64,000 bases of DNA from Lysobacter_K sp043738095 (GCA_043738095.1 JAYSZI010000019.1:1-64000); one strand, 5' to 3'. Counted from the first letter of the stretch, positions 9,316-17,799 are shown. A program made the numbers and translations. Notes: generated by a model from the sequence alone, not told the origin.

Positions 9316-9741
9316 ATGAAACTAGAAAAAGTGCTGTACCAGGCCCAAGCCACCGCCACGGGCGGTCGCGCCGGCCAGGCCGTCTCCTCCGACAACGCGC
9401 TCGACGTCAAGCTGACCACACCGCAGTCGCTCGGCGGCGATGGCGCGGCCGGCACCAACCCCGAGCAGCTGTTCGCGGCGGGCTACGCCGCGTGCTTCAT
9501 CGGCGCGATGAAGAGCGTCGCCGGCAAGGAAAAAATCGCGCTGCCCGCCGACGTGTCCGTCACCGGGCTGGTGGGTATTGGTCCAATCCCGAACGGCTTC
9601 GGCATCGAAGTCGAGCTCAAGATCGCGCTCCCCGGTATGGACGAAGCCCAGGCCCAGGCGCTGGTCGACAAGGCGCACGTGGTTTGTCCGTATTCCAACG
9701 CCACCCGCGGCAACGTCGACGTCACTCTGACGCTGGTCTGA
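9316..9741 (+). CDS. ohr: Organic hydroperoxide resistance protein Ohr
   Basis: A 141-residue OsmC/Ohr-superfamily thiol peroxidase. The two catalytic cysteines lie in AACFIGAM (near residue 60) and HVVCPYSNATRGNV (near residue 125), the positions expected for Ohr rather than OsmC. Ohr reduces organic hydroperoxides using dihydrolipoyl-linked reductants. The start at 9316 follows a GAGAGATCGAG ribosome-binding region. Ohr is often controlled by the adjacent MarR-type OhrR, but no ohrR gene is next to it here. Confidence 0.95.
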   Translation: MKLEKVLYQAQATATGGRAGQAVSSDNALDVKLTTPQSLGGDGAAGTNPEQLFAAGYAACFIGAMKSVAGKEKIALPADVSVTGLVGIGPIPNGFGIEVELKIALPGMDEAQAQALVDKAHVVCPYSNATRGNVDVTLTLV

Positions 9742-9789
9742 GGCAGGCTTGAATCGGCACGTCCCGTTGCCGGTGACCGCGGCGGCGGG

Positions 9790-9844
9790 ACGCACCGCTT
9801 TGGTTACAGCAACGAAGTGGGTGCGTTTGAATGAATGGTTAGGC
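9790..9844 (-). other. Partial attC-like site (integron cassette remnant)
   Basis: Read on the minus strand, the stop codon of the 86-residue gene lies inside GCCTAAC, the classic R'' core. It is followed by CATTCATTCAA (an L''-like box) and a stem ACGCACC/GGTGCGT (9820-9826 paired with 9790-9796). The distal L'-R' (GTTAGGC-like) half is not visible, so the site looks truncated. Overlap of a stop codon with the first attC core is typical of cassette genes. Confidence 0.45.
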
Positions 9845-10099
9845 AGCCCGCGCTGACTGTGTTCGCCGCCTGAACCGTCGAACGGCCTTGACGATTGCCG
9901 CGAAGATGCCAACAAGGGACAGAACCGCCCCGGTGCGATAGATCCACGATGCGACGGTTGCATGGGAATCATAACGGGCCGCCATTCCAGGCGCCGGGTC
10001 TTGATAAGGGATGCCTACGTACGCAAGGTCATACGCGAATCCTCCGAAGAAAATGATGAAGCCCGCGGCAACGAAGATCAGGGGCCAAAAGCGCTTCAT
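9839..10099 (-). CDS. Small membrane protein, cassette-like
   Basis: An 86-residue protein with two membrane helices (LIFVAAGFIIFFGGFAYDLAYVG and TGAVLSLVGIFAAIVKAV) and a basic tail. Function not recognised. Its ATG lies just after one attC-like palindrome (10115-10165) and its stop overlaps a second attC core, so the gene has the geometry of an integron cassette. Small membrane proteins of unknown role are frequent cassette cargo. Longer in-frame starts exist upstream, but they run through the palindrome and into the GNAT gene. Confidence 0.65.
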   Translation of the reverse strand: MKRFWPLIFVAAGFIIFFGGFAYDLAYVGIPYQDPAPGMAARYDSHATVASWIYRTGAVLSLVGIFAAIVKAVRRFRRRTQSARAA

Positions 10100-10114
10100 A
10101 GGGATCGCGATCCG

Positions 10115-10165
10115 GGTTACTGAATTGAGCCGAGCCGCAGGCGGCGTCGGATTGATTGAATTTTC
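10115..10165 (-). other. attC-like palindrome between two cassette-like genes
   Basis: On the minus strand the sequence after the GNAT stop reads ATTCAATCAA, then a stem CCGA-c-GCCGC paired with GCGGC-TCGG (10130-10138 with 10141-10150), then CAATTCAG. This matches the layout of chromosomal-integron attC sites of xanthomonads (L'' box, GC-rich central stem, L' box), with decayed R cores. Confidence 0.5.
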
Positions 10166-10595
10166 AAGCAGACGGCGCACGCACCATTTGCCAGTGGGTT
10201 GATGTCTCGCCGACCACCACAAAGCCTAGTCGCTGATACAGCGCTTTCGCCGGATTGATCTTCAGCACCTGCAGCCCAACGGGGTTGCAGGCCGCGTGCC
10301 CAATAACCCAAGAAATGATGGCCGATCCATGCCCTTTGTTTTGCTCCGCGGGCGAGATCTCGATCGAAAGGATCTTCACCGCTGCGCCGCTTTGATCCAC
10401 GACCAGTCTGCCGATGGGCTGATCATCCGATTCGATGATCAGCGCACTGGAAGGATCGAAAGAGGCCTCAAATCTTTGCGCCTGATCTGCCTCGTTCCAG
10501 CCCCACGTCGCGTCTACGTAGTCCTGCATCGTTTGCCTGTGCAGCTGCCAGCAGAAGCCCCTGTCCTGATCCGTCGCTTGTCTCAAGGCCAGCAT
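10164..10595 (-). CDS. GNAT family N-acetyltransferase
   Basis: A 143-residue GNAT protein: the N-terminal strand MLALRQATDQD, the acetyl-CoA pyrophosphate-binding region near residues 85-100 (ISPAEQNKGHGSAII, a Q/R-x-x-G-x-G/A-like loop) and the end motif ALYQRLGFVVVGE. The substrate is unknown. The ATG at 10595 was chosen because the family begins at this strand and the upstream in-frame sequence runs into an interspersed repeat. GNATs are common cassette cargo, and the attC-like palindrome directly after the stop supports a cassette origin. Confidence 0.85.
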   Translation of the reverse strand: MLALRQATDQDRGFCWQLHRQTMQDYVDATWGWNEADQAQRFEASFDPSSALIIESDDQPIGRLVVDQSGAAVKILSIEISPAEQNKGHGSAIISWVIGHAACNPVGLQVLKINPAKALYQRLGFVVVGETSTHWQMVRAPSA

Positions 10596-10670
10596 GGGTT
10601 TTCCGGGACTGTGTACGGTCTGAACAAGTCGAAAGCCCGATCGTCGAAGTGTCGCAGTCCGTTTGATTCC

Positions 10671-10712
10671 CACCATGGTTCGACAAGCTCACCACGAACG
10701 GACTCAACTTAT
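10671..10712. repeat. Interspersed short repeat
   Basis: The core CCATGGTTCGACAAGCTCAC, followed by CACGAACGG, resembles a short repeat seen between genes in many proteobacterial genomes (reverse complement ending GTGAGCTTGTCGAACC). It lies just upstream of the cassette-like GNAT gene. The assignment rests on recall of the motif; copies elsewhere in this window were not found. Confidence 0.5.
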
Positions 10713-10770
10713 TCAGACGCTCTCAAACTCGCTTCAACAGACGCCGCCCCACCAGGCCTCATGCGAGTCA

Positions 10771-11628
10771 TCAATCGACTTCGGCCGCGGCCTCGCGCCC
10801 CTGCTGGCGGATCAAGGCTTCATCGCGCGCGTCGTTGATCGCTTCGCGGATGCTAGCGAGGTCGGCGGTGGATTCGTCGTGGACGAACTCGCCGGTCAAC
10901 TCGCTGTCCGGATGCAGCGCGCCGACTTCGAACAGCGCCCACATCTCCTCGGCGTACCAGGTATCGAGCAGCTCCGGGGCCCAGCGGCCGAGGCTGGCTG
11001 TCAGGTTGTTGACGTCCCGCAGCAGCATCGCGCGCGCGGCGTTGTTGCCAGCGGCGCTGACCACTTGTGGCAGGTCGATGATGACCGGACCGTCGGGCGC
11101 GACCAGCACGTTGTATTCCGACAGGTCGCCGTGAATCAGGCCGACGCACAACATCTTGACCACCTGCCGCACCAGAAAACGGTGGAAACCGCGCGCCTGC
11201 TCCGGTGACAGCTCGACCTCGCCTAACCGTGGCGCGGAATGGCCGTCGGCATCGACCACCAGCTCCATCACCAACACGCCATGGAAGTAACCGTGCGGCT
11301 CGGGTACGCGCACGCCGGCGTCGCGCAGCTGGTACAGCGCGTCGACCTCGGTGTTCTTCCAGGCGCTCTCCTGTTGCTTGCGGCCGTACTTGGTCGCCTT
11401 GCCGATCGCGCGCGACTCGCGGCTACCCCGCACCTTGCGGCCTTCCTGGTACTGCACGCGCTGTTTGAAGCTGCGCTGCGCCATGTCCTTGTAGACCTTC
11501 GCGCAACGGATATCGTCGCCGGCGCGGACCACGTACACGGCCGCCTCCTTGCCGCTCTTGAGCGGGCGCATCACTTCGTCGATCACGCCTTCGTCGATCA
11601 GCGCTTGCAGGCCGTGGGGGGTCTTCAT
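10771..11628 (-). CDS. RIO1-like serine/threonine protein kinase (PA4780 family)
   Basis: A 285-residue cytoplasmic kinase of the bacterial RIO-like family. Visible motifs are the glycine-poor P-loop KSGKEAAVYVV near residue 25, the ATP-binding Lys in CAKVYKDM, the catalytic loop HGDLSEYNVLV near residue 165 and the metal-binding Asp in VIIDLPQ. RIO kinases in eukaryotes and archaea act in ribosome maturation; targets of the bacterial group are not established. It is transcribed divergently from the pseudouridine synthase gene across a 93-base spacer. Confidence 0.9.
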   Translation of the reverse strand: MKTPHGLQALIDEGVIDEVMRPLKSGKEAAVYVVRAGDDIRCAKVYKDMAQRSFKQRVQYQEGRKVRGSRESRAIGKATKYGRKQQESAWKNTEVDALYQLRDAGVRVPEPHGYFHGVLVMELVVDADGHSAPRLGEVELSPEQARGFHRFLVRQVVKMLCVGLIHGDLSEYNVLVAPDGPVIIDLPQVVSAAGNNAARAMLLRDVNNLTASLGRWAPELLDTWYAEEMWALFEVGALHPDSELTGEFVHDESTADLASIREAINDARDEALIRQQGREAAAEVD

Positions 11629-11721
11629 GGAGTCCTGTGCGTGGCGGTCGCGCCCGTGAATCCGGGGCGACGGGGTGGGTATCTTTACACTGTGCGCCCG
11701 CGTTCACATGTTTTGCCTGCC

Positions 11722-12456
11722 ATGACCATTCAGCCCGACCCCGCCGCAGCCGAACCGATCCGCCTGTCCAAGCACGTGTCGGAGCTGGTCCGCTGCTCGC
11801 GCGCGGACGCCGAGCAGTACATCAGGGGCGGCTGGGTGGCGGTGGACGGGGTGGTGGTCGAAGAGCCGCAAACAATGATCACCACACAGCGCGTCGAGGT
11901 CGATCCCGACGCGCAGCTGGAGGCGACCGAGCCGGCGACGATGCTGCTGCACAAACCGGTCGACGTGGCATTCGAGGCGACCCCGGCGCTGGTTACGCCG
12001 GCCACGCGCGCCGAAGGCGACATCAGTGGCATCCGCCCGCTGCAGCGCCATTTCCAGCGCCTGACCGCGCTGATGCCGCTCGACACCGACGCCAGCGGCT
12101 TGGTGGTGCTGAGCCAGGACGGCCGCGTCTGGCGCCGATTAACCGAGGATTTCGCCAGCATCGAACAGGAATTCGTGGTCGAGATCAGCGGCGCGACCGG
12201 GCCGTACACGCTCAGCCGCCTTGCCCGCGGCCTGGAATACCAGGGTCGCATGCTGCCGGCGTGCAAGGTCAGCTGGCAGAACGAGGTGCGGCTGCGCTTC
12301 GCGATCAAGGCGGTCGAACCGGGCCAGCTGCGGCACATGTGCGCGCAGGTTGGCCTGGACGTGGTCGCGATCAAGCGCCTGCGCATCGGCCGGGTCTCGC
12401 TGAGCAAGATGCCGGCGCCGGAATGGCGCTACCTGCCGGTGAGCGAGCGGTTCTGA
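11722..12456 (+). CDS. rRNA pseudouridine synthase, RluF/RsuA family
   Basis: A 244-residue protein with an N-terminal S4 RNA-binding domain (IRLSKHVSELVRCSRADAEQ) and a pseudouridine synthase domain. The catalytic Asp lies in MPLDTDASGLVVL, which takes the place of the usual GRLDxxTxGLLLL motif. C-terminal signatures are RQ-type (QLRHMCAQVGLDVVAIKRLRIG). It should isomerise uridines in rRNA (RluF acts on 23S U2604 and also tRNA-Tyr), but the exact target is inferred. Start: ATG after GCCTGCC, no strong Shine-Dalgarno. Confidence 0.9.
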   Translation: MTIQPDPAAAEPIRLSKHVSELVRCSRADAEQYIRGGWVAVDGVVVEEPQTMITTQRVEVDPDAQLEATEPATMLLHKPVDVAFEATPALVTPATRAEGDISGIRPLQRHFQRLTALMPLDTDASGLVVLSQDGRVWRRLTEDFASIEQEFVVEISGATGPYTLSRLARGLEYQGRMLPACKVSWQNEVRLRFAIKAVEPGQLRHMCAQVGLDVVAIKRLRIGRVSLSKMPAPEWRYLPVSERF

Positions 12457-12528
12457 GCCATTACTTCGTCGCGCAGCCGTCGATCACCGCCCCAATCCCA
12501 CCACACGACTCCATCTGGAGGGACACGC

Positions 12529-13146
12529 ATGCTTCGCCGTCTGCTGCAGCTGTACCTGGGCCTGATCGCCTACGGCGTGTCGATGATGTTGATGCTGCAG
12601 TCGCAGCTGGGCTTGATGCCGTGGGACGTGCTGCACCAAGGCATCGCGCTGCAGGGCGGATGGCCGATGGGCCGGGTTGCGGTCGCGGTGAGCTTTGCGG
12701 TGCTGGTGGCGTGGATCCCGATCCGGCAACGCCCAGGACTGGGCACGATCAGCAACGCGCTGCTGATCGGCTTGACGTTCGACGCGTCGATGTCGCTGGT
12801 GGGCGATGGCTTGGCCGACCTGGACTTGGCTTCCAGGTGGGCGCTGCTCATTGCTGGGATCGGGCTCAATGGCCTGGCCACCGCTGCCTACATCGGCACG
12901 CAGTTCGGTCCCGGGCCGCGCGACGGACTGATGACTGGGCTGGCGCGGCGCACTGGCCGATCGGTGCGGCTGGTCCGCACGTTGATTGAAGGCAGCGTGC
13001 TGCTGGCCGGGTTTGGCCTCGGCGGCAAGCTCGGCTTAGGTACGGTGCTGTACGCGCTCGCTATCGGCCCGCTGATCCAGTGGATGCTGCCTTGGTTGGC
13101 GCCGCGCGCGCCACCTCCCACTGCGAGCTACCCGTCGGCGCTTTAG
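12529..13146 (+). CDS. YczE/YyaS/YitT-family membrane protein
   Basis: A 205-residue integral membrane protein with about five helices. The family signature GLMPWDVLHQGI lies near the N-terminus and FGPGPRDGLMTGL in the centre. Members of this family are of unknown function, some being linked to natural-product clusters in Bacillus. A GGAGG ribosome-binding site precedes the ATG. It lies 72 bases after the pseudouridine synthase and may be co-transcribed with it. Confidence 0.87.
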   Translation: MLRRLLQLYLGLIAYGVSMMLMLQSQLGLMPWDVLHQGIALQGGWPMGRVAVAVSFAVLVAWIPIRQRPGLGTISNALLIGLTFDASMSLVGDGLADLDLASRWALLIAGIGLNGLATAAYIGTQFGPGPRDGLMTGLARRTGRSVRLVRTLIEGSVLLAGFGLGGKLGLGTVLYALAIGPLIQWMLPWLAPRAPPPTASYPSAL

Positions 13147-13522
13147 CCGCTAGCGCCGCAGCGTTGCGCCCCCCCCCCCTTGCCGCCGTCGCCATACAGC
13201 GCTTCAGCCGATCCGCCATCGTCCGCATGAACAGGCGGTCCGGACTGCCGAACGAAGCGATGTCGTCCTGTGGGCCCCGTCGCCACTACTGCGCTCCGGC
13301 CCTTTGTTGCGTCGTACATAGCCAGCCCGCCAGTCGACGTCCACGCTGAATGCGGCCGCCACCAGCTCCCCTCGCCGCCGAGCCATTGCCGTACCATGGC
13401 GGGGCCGCACGTCGTGCGGCGCGTCCCGCCCGGCTGTCCCTGTCGCCGCTTCGCTTCCTTCTTCGCGTCACCCCCGGTCTGCGCCGATCCGCCAGGCTGG
13501 CGACGCCCCACGGGAGCGCCCC
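13147..13522. other. Gene-free region with C11 homopolymer
   Basis: 376 bases without a recognisable gene on either strand. It contains a run of 11 C at 13169-13179. No palindromic repeat or known motif was recognised, and the methyltransferase promoter must lie in its 3' part. Confidence 0.4.
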
Positions 13523-14209
13523 ATGCCGGGCTACACCACCCGCAATCTGACTGTCCGTCTCGGCGGCCACGACTACCGCATCCGCGCGCTCAGCGACAAG
13601 CAGCAATTCGCCGACCCGAATGGCGCCGCGGAACGCGCCGGTATTTCCTCGTCGTTGTGGAGCTTGTTCGGCCAGGTCTGGCCGGCCGGACGGGTGCTGG
13701 CCGAGGCAATGTGCACGTTCGACGTCGCCGGCAAACGCATCCTCGAACTCGGCTGCGGCCTGGGCCTGGCGAGTCTGGTGCTGCAACGCCGTGGCGCCGA
13801 CATCGTCGCCAGCGATCACCACCCGCTGGCGCAGTCTTTCCTCGACCACAACGCCGCGCTCAACGACCTGCCCGCCGTGAAATACCACGACCTGCCGTGG
13901 GAGGTGCCGGACGCCAAGCTGGGCCGCTTCGACCTGATCATCGGCAGCGACATCCTGTACGAGCGAGACCACGCGACGCAGCTCGCGGCGCTGATGCTGC
14001 GCCACGCGAAGCCCCACGCCGAGGTGCTGATCACCGATCCCGGGCGCGGCAACAGCAACCCCTTCACCCGCGCGCTCACCGCGCAGGGCTATGACGTCAC
14101 TGAGCAACGCAGCCGCTTCGACGAGACAGATGTCGCGCCCTTCCGCGGCCGCCTGCTCAGCTATAGCCGAGTCGCCGCCGCACCCGCGGCGCTGGAGATT
14201 CGCGCATGA
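13523..14209 (+). CDS. Class I SAM-dependent methyltransferase (METTL/methyltransferase-16 type)
   Basis: A 228-residue methyltransferase. Motif I is ILELGCGLGLASLVL near residue 75, the acidic post-I residue is in ADIVASDHHPLA, and motif IV is FDLIIGSDILYERD. The IGSDILYE pattern resembles the family of protein-lysine methyltransferases related to ETFB-KMT (methyltransferase 16). The substrate is not determined. Its stop overlaps the next start by 4 bases (ATGA), so it is translationally coupled to the cysteine-cluster protein. Confidence 0.87.
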   Translation: MPGYTTRNLTVRLGGHDYRIRALSDKQQFADPNGAAERAGISSSLWSLFGQVWPAGRVLAEAMCTFDVAGKRILELGCGLGLASLVLQRRGADIVASDHHPLAQSFLDHNAALNDLPAVKYHDLPWEVPDAKLGRFDLIIGSDILYERDHATQLAALMLRHAKPHAEVLITDPGRGNSNPFTRALTAQGYDVTEQRSRFDETDVAPFRGRLLSYSRVAAAPAALEIRA

Positions 14210-14583
14210 GCTACCTCTACGACGACCCTAACGACCGCATCGTCGACTCGACCGTCTCGTGCACGGCCTGCGACGCCGTGTGCTGCCGCCTTACGGTGGT
14301 GGTGATGCCCGAGGACGCCGTACCGCGCCACCTGGTGGAGCGCAATCCGAAAGGCCTGGACGTGATGGCACGCGGCGAGGACGGCTGGTGCATCGCCCTC
14401 GACCATACGCGCATGTGCTGCAGCATCTACGACCAGCGCCCAGGCATCTGCCGCAAGTTCGCGATGGGCAGTGCCTATTGCCGCGATGAGCGCGAAACCT
14501 ACCGTCAGACCACGCTCGCGATGGCCGAACTCGAGATGGCCGCGTCAACTTCGCGCCACGCGATCCCGTTGAAGTTGTACTGA
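14206..14583 (+). CDS. YkgJ family cysteine cluster protein
   Basis: A 125-residue protein with the CxxCxxxCC cluster (SCTACDAVCC near residue 19-27) and further Cys residues (WCIALDH, MCCSIYDQRPGICRKF). This is the UPF0153/CxxCxxCC family, thought to bind zinc or an iron-sulphur cluster, with no confirmed activity. It is coupled by ATGA overlap to the methyltransferase upstream, so the pair probably works in one process. Confidence 0.88.
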   Translation: MSYLYDDPNDRIVDSTVSCTACDAVCCRLTVVVMPEDAVPRHLVERNPKGLDVMARGEDGWCIALDHTRMCCSIYDQRPGICRKFAMGSAYCRDERETYRQTTLAMAELEMAASTSRHAIPLKLY

Positions 14584-14631
14584 TTCGGCTCACGCCGGCA
14601 TGCACGCGCCCGCTCGCCGTATCGTTGCCCC

Positions 14632-15129
14632 ATGACGCCTCTCAAATACCTCAGCGGCTACAACGAGCAGGTGCAGACGCGCGTGCGCGATCTGATCGCG
14701 CAGGACCGCTTGGGCCAGGTACTGCTGGACCGCTACGGCGAGAGCCACGCGGTGCGCACCGACACGGCGTTGTACGAATACACCATGGCGCTGAAGCAGC
14801 GCCACATGCGTTCGGCCGACCCCCTCAACAAAGTCGTGTACGACAACAAGCTGCACGTGGTACGCCATGCATTGGGCACGCACACGACGGTCTCGCGGGT
14901 GCAGGGCAGCAAGCTCAAGGCCAGCCGTGAAATCCGCATCGCGACCGTGTTCCGCGACGCGCCGGCGGCGTTTCTGAAAATGATCGTGGTCCACGAACTG
15001 GCTCACCTGAAACAGCGCGAACACGACAAGCCGTTCTACCAGCTGTGCACGCACATGGAGGCGGACTACCACCAGCTGGAGTTCGACCTGCGCCTGTATC
15101 TGACACATCTGGAAAGCGCCAGGGCGTAG
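14632..15129 (+). CDS. YgjP-like zinc metallopeptidase domain protein
   Basis: A 165-residue protein of the YgjP/WLM (DUF45) family. The zinc motif VVHELAHLKQREHDKPFY contains HExxH (near residue 120) and a third His six residues later. The proteolytic substrate is unknown; YgjP-like proteins are predicted metal-dependent hydrolases. It follows the cysteine-cluster gene by 48 bases on the same strand, so a three-gene operon with the methyltransferase is likely. Confidence 0.88.
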   Translation: MTPLKYLSGYNEQVQTRVRDLIAQDRLGQVLLDRYGESHAVRTDTALYEYTMALKQRHMRSADPLNKVVYDNKLHVVRHALGTHTTVSRVQGSKLKASREIRIATVFRDAPAAFLKMIVVHELAHLKQREHDKPFYQLCTHMEADYHQLEFDLRLYLTHLESARA

Positions 15130-15543
15130 CGGGCGTTTCGACCAAGCGGCGAAAGGTCCACGCGGCTGCGAGTGCGGTGGAGCGCAGCTGTGCTCCTGCG
15201 TTTCAAGCATGGTGCAAGCAGCGCAAACAGACCGGAGCCAGGCGCTACGGTCCATCCCAGTTCGCCACGTGGCCGTCGGGTTGACGGATCGAGCCGCCCG
15301 GCCCGATCGCATCACGCGCGATTGGGCAAAGCTCGGCTCTGCGCCTTGGCGCGCGCCGTGAAGCGTAGCCCCGCTGCGCTTCAAGCCTCATGCACGCTGA
15401 GCAGCGAGCTGAGTTCGGCTCTATGGTCGATGACACTCCCACCACCGCCCTCGCATCGGCGGATTGAATGCCGACGTGCCCCTCGCATCACACGCGATTA
15501 GCGACCGCGTTGCTACCTTGCACGCCCCCGCACGGAGCGACCC
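15130..15543. other. Gene-free region with imperfect internal repeats
   Basis: 414 bases with no supportable gene. Two loosely similar stretches can be seen: around 15190-15230 and 15370-15410 (both with TTCAAGC...GCA...AGCAGCG), and around 15306-15325 and 15483-15500 (CGCATCAC-CGCGATT). They could be a decayed duplication. The promoter of the DJ-1/PfpI gene should be near the right end, where GGAGCG precedes its ATG. Confidence 0.35.
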
Positions 15544-16224
15544 ATGAAAATCCTGATGGTGCTGACCTCGCATGATCGCCTAGGTGACACCGGCAAAAAG
15601 ACCGGTTTCTGGCTGGAGGAGTTCGCCGCGCCGTATTTCGTGTTCAAAGACGCGGGTGCCGAAATCGTGCTGGCCTCGCCCCACGGTGGTCAGCCACCGC
15701 TGGATCCCAGTAGCGACGCGCCCGACGCGCAAACGGCAGCGACCGCACGCTTCCGCGCGGATACGGAGGCTAGCAAGGCGTTGGCAACCACCCATAAGCT
15801 CGCCGACGTGGTCTGCGATCCGTTCGATGCGCTGTTCTACCCGGGCGGTCACGGCCCGTTGTGGGACCTTGCTGAAAACCTCGACTCGATCGGCTTGATT
15901 GAAACCATGTACGCCGCCCGCAAGCCCGTCGCCGCGGTCTGCCACGCGCCTGCAGTGTTTCGCCACACGAAGAGCTCGCATGGCACACCGCTGGTGCAAG
16001 GCAAGTCGGTGACGGGTTTCAGCAACAGCGAAGAAGCCGCCGTCGGCTTGACCGAGATCGTGCCCTTCCTGGTCGAGGACATGCTCAAGGCGAATGGCGC
16101 GCGTTATTCCAAGCAGGACGACTGGCAGCGCTATGCGATCACCGACGACAACTTGGTGACCGGCCAGAACCCGGCCTCGTCCGAAGACGCCGCCCGCGCA
16201 GTGCTGGCGTTGCTGGGCCGGTAG
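15544..16224 (+). CDS. DJ-1/PfpI family protein (Hsp31-like, class I glutamine amidotransferase fold)
   Basis: A 226-residue protein with the nucleophile elbow AAVCHAPAVF near residue 137 and the Hsp31/HchA-like features KKTGFWLEEFAAPYFVF at the start and ALFYPGGHGPLWDL in the middle. Homologues act as glyoxalase III or as deglycase-like enzymes on methylglyoxal adducts, and as holding chaperones. The exact role is inferred. It is a single gene, convergent with the downstream lipoprotein gene. Confidence 0.9.
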   Translation: MKILMVLTSHDRLGDTGKKTGFWLEEFAAPYFVFKDAGAEIVLASPHGGQPPLDPSSDAPDAQTAATARFRADTEASKALATTHKLADVVCDPFDALFYPGGHGPLWDLAENLDSIGLIETMYAARKPVAAVCHAPAVFRHTKSSHGTPLVQGKSVTGFSNSEEAAVGLTEIVPFLVEDMLKANGARYSKQDDWQRYAITDDNLVTGQNPASSEDAARAVLALLGR

Positions 16225-16291
16225 CGCAGCTGCCCTCGCGAGAGGAAACGGGCCATTGTCACAGGCCGTCCACGCGAGCCCCTCAGTCGGA

Positions 16292-16831
16292 CTACTTGCG
16301 TGCTAAAGGCTCGCCCTGCGGATTGACTAAGTACCAGTGACCCCACTGATCCTCGACGCCGTGGCCGGCAGTGCGGCCAGCGCCGGTGTCGGCGGCGTAA
16401 CGGTGCAGCGGGTGCCGGTTGTACGCGACCTGGAGGGGACCGTCGGCGCGCTTGATCGTACCGAGCAGGGTCGGCTGGAGGTCCGCCCCCGCGCCCGGCA
16501 TCCCATCGGTGGCCAGCACGGGGGGCCAGGCTTCGAGACAGGCGCCGGTGCATTTGCTGCCGTCGGTGTCGCCTTCAAGCATGTACAGGGCGTTGCCGGC
16601 CGCGTTGGCCAGATACGGGCTGGCCGCGCCAGCAGTGGCGACGATCAGCGCGCCCGGGGCTGATGCAGGGGCTGGTGTGATGGGCTGCGTAGTGGGCGCG
16701 GCCGGCGCCGTTACCGCGGTTGGCTCGGGCGCGGGGTCGTTGAGGGTGTCGTCGGTGCTGCGTTTGTTGCAGCCCGTCAAGCCGAGCGCCATCACCAAGG
16801 CACCGGTCAGCAAAAGTTCGGTCGTGCGCAT
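16292..16831 (-). CDS. Lipoprotein with COG4315 (Lipoprotein_15) repeats
   Basis: A 179-residue lipoprotein: lipobox LGLTGC, then a Pro/Thr/Ala-rich linker (about residues 30-65), then one domain with the family motifs YLANAAGNALYMLEGD, CTGACLEAWPPVLA and HPLHRYAADTGAGRTAG. The family is secreted or membrane-anchored, with unknown function. The ATG at 16831 starts the signal peptide; the codon five residues upstream is less likely. Confidence 0.85.
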   Translation of the reverse strand: MRTTELLLTGALVMALGLTGCNKRSTDDTLNDPAPEPTAVTAPAAPTTQPITPAPASAPGALIVATAGAASPYLANAAGNALYMLEGDTDGSKCTGACLEAWPPVLATDGMPGAGADLQPTLLGTIKRADGPLQVAYNRHPLHRYAADTGAGRTAGHGVEDQWGHWYLVNPQGEPLARK

Positions 16832-16976
16832 TGCGATCTCCTGCATCGGACCGAATCCGACGCTGCGGTCATCCCAGCGGGACGTTCACCGCAGTCATAG
16901 CCGCAGGCTCGTTAACGCGGGGTCGTCGCGTCGGCGCGGGGTACTGCACTGCCGGCGCGGCTCCGGCTTTTGACCC

Positions 16977-17423
16977 TCAGCTCGCGGGTAGTTGCGCGCG
17001 CGCCCAGGCCACGATCTGTTCGGCAGGCAGCGCGCCTGACTGCCGCGCGAGCTCGCGCCCAGCCTGCATCAGCACCAGTGTGGGAATGCTGCGAATATCG
17101 AACCGAGCTGCAAGCGTGGGTTCGGCCTCCGTGTCGACCTTGGCCAAGCGCACCTGCGGTTCCAGCGCCGCGGCGGCGCGCTCGAACTGCGGCGCCATGG
17201 TTCGGCACGGCCCGCACCAGGGCGCCCAGAAATCCATCAGCAGCGGTAGCTCGCTGCGTAACGCATGCCGGTCGAAATCTGCCGACGCCAGCGCGATTGG
17301 CTTGCCGGCGAACACTGGCCGGTGACAGCGGCCGCAGGTTGGGCCCTGTCTGAGGCCCGCTCGCGGCAGGCGGTTCATCGCGTCGCAATGCGGGCAAGCG
17401 ACCAGGATTTGCGGGTCGTCCAT
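16977..17423 (-). CDS. trxC: Thioredoxin 2 (TrxC)
   Basis: A 148-residue thioredoxin with an N-terminal zinc ribbon (ACPHCD and CGRCHRPVF, four Cys) that distinguishes TrxC from TrxA, and the redox-active motif FWAPWCGPC near residue 70. The cis-Pro is in IRSIPTLVLM. TrxC reduces protein disulphides in the cytoplasm, often during oxidative stress. The start at 17423 precedes the zinc ribbon closely, and it lies 10 bases after the DUF6164 gene, so they form an operon. Confidence 0.94.
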   Translation of the reverse strand: MDDPQILVACPHCDAMNRLPRAGLRQGPTCGRCHRPVFAGKPIALASADFDRHALRSELPLLMDFWAPWCGPCRTMAPQFERAAAALEPQVRLAKVDTEAEPTLAARFDIRSIPTLVLMQAGRELARQSGALPAEQIVAWARAQLPAS

Positions 17424-17433
17424 GGTGCAGGCC

Positions 17434-17799
17434 CTACTGCCGGAGCAACACAACAGGCAGCGCGACCAGTCCCAGCAGCACCAGGATCGCCAATGCCGTC
17501 AGCGCGACGCGACCCGGCTGCTCGCGCAACACGGTACCGAACGTCTCCGCCGTGCCATCGCGGCGCGCGGCCTCGGTTTCGGCGCGGACGCGGGCTTGAC
17601 GCTGCCCCTGGTACTCGGCCATCAACCGCTTCGCCTCAGCGACATCGCCGTCGTCGCTGACCCAGATGCCGCCATAGGAGATGCCCCAGCGGCTGGGCTG
17701 GGTCTCGTAGAACTCGATGCGGTGCCTCTGCAACAGTGCACGCACGTCATCGGCTTCATCCTCGAGGACGTTGCGCAGGTTGAGCAGGAGTTTTGACAT
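17434..17799 (-). CDS. DUF6164 family membrane-anchored protein
   Basis: A 121-residue protein with a soluble N-terminal alpha/beta domain (LLLNLRNVLEDEADDVRALL, FYETQPSRWGISYGGIWV) and one C-terminal membrane helix (VALTALAILVLLGLVALPVVLL). It matches DUF6164, a family typical of Gammaproteobacteria with no known function. The N-terminal part resembles DUF2007-like signal-transducing domains. Co-transcribed with trxC. Confidence 0.85.
   Translation of the reverse strand: MSKLLLNLRNVLEDEADDVRALLQRHRIEFYETQPSRWGISYGGIWVSDDGDVAEAKRLMAEYQGQRQARVRAETEAARRDGTAETFGTVLREQPGRVALTALAILVLLGLVALPVVLLRQ

Noticed and set aside
11637..12989. 450-codon plus-strand frame crossing two genes
   Set aside because: It overlaps the pseudouridine synthase and YczE-type genes in another frame and is Arg/Pro-rich.
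13169..13179. C11 homopolymer as a phase-variation tract
   Set aside because: It lies outside any gene and not at a recognisable promoter spacing, so no switching role can be supported.
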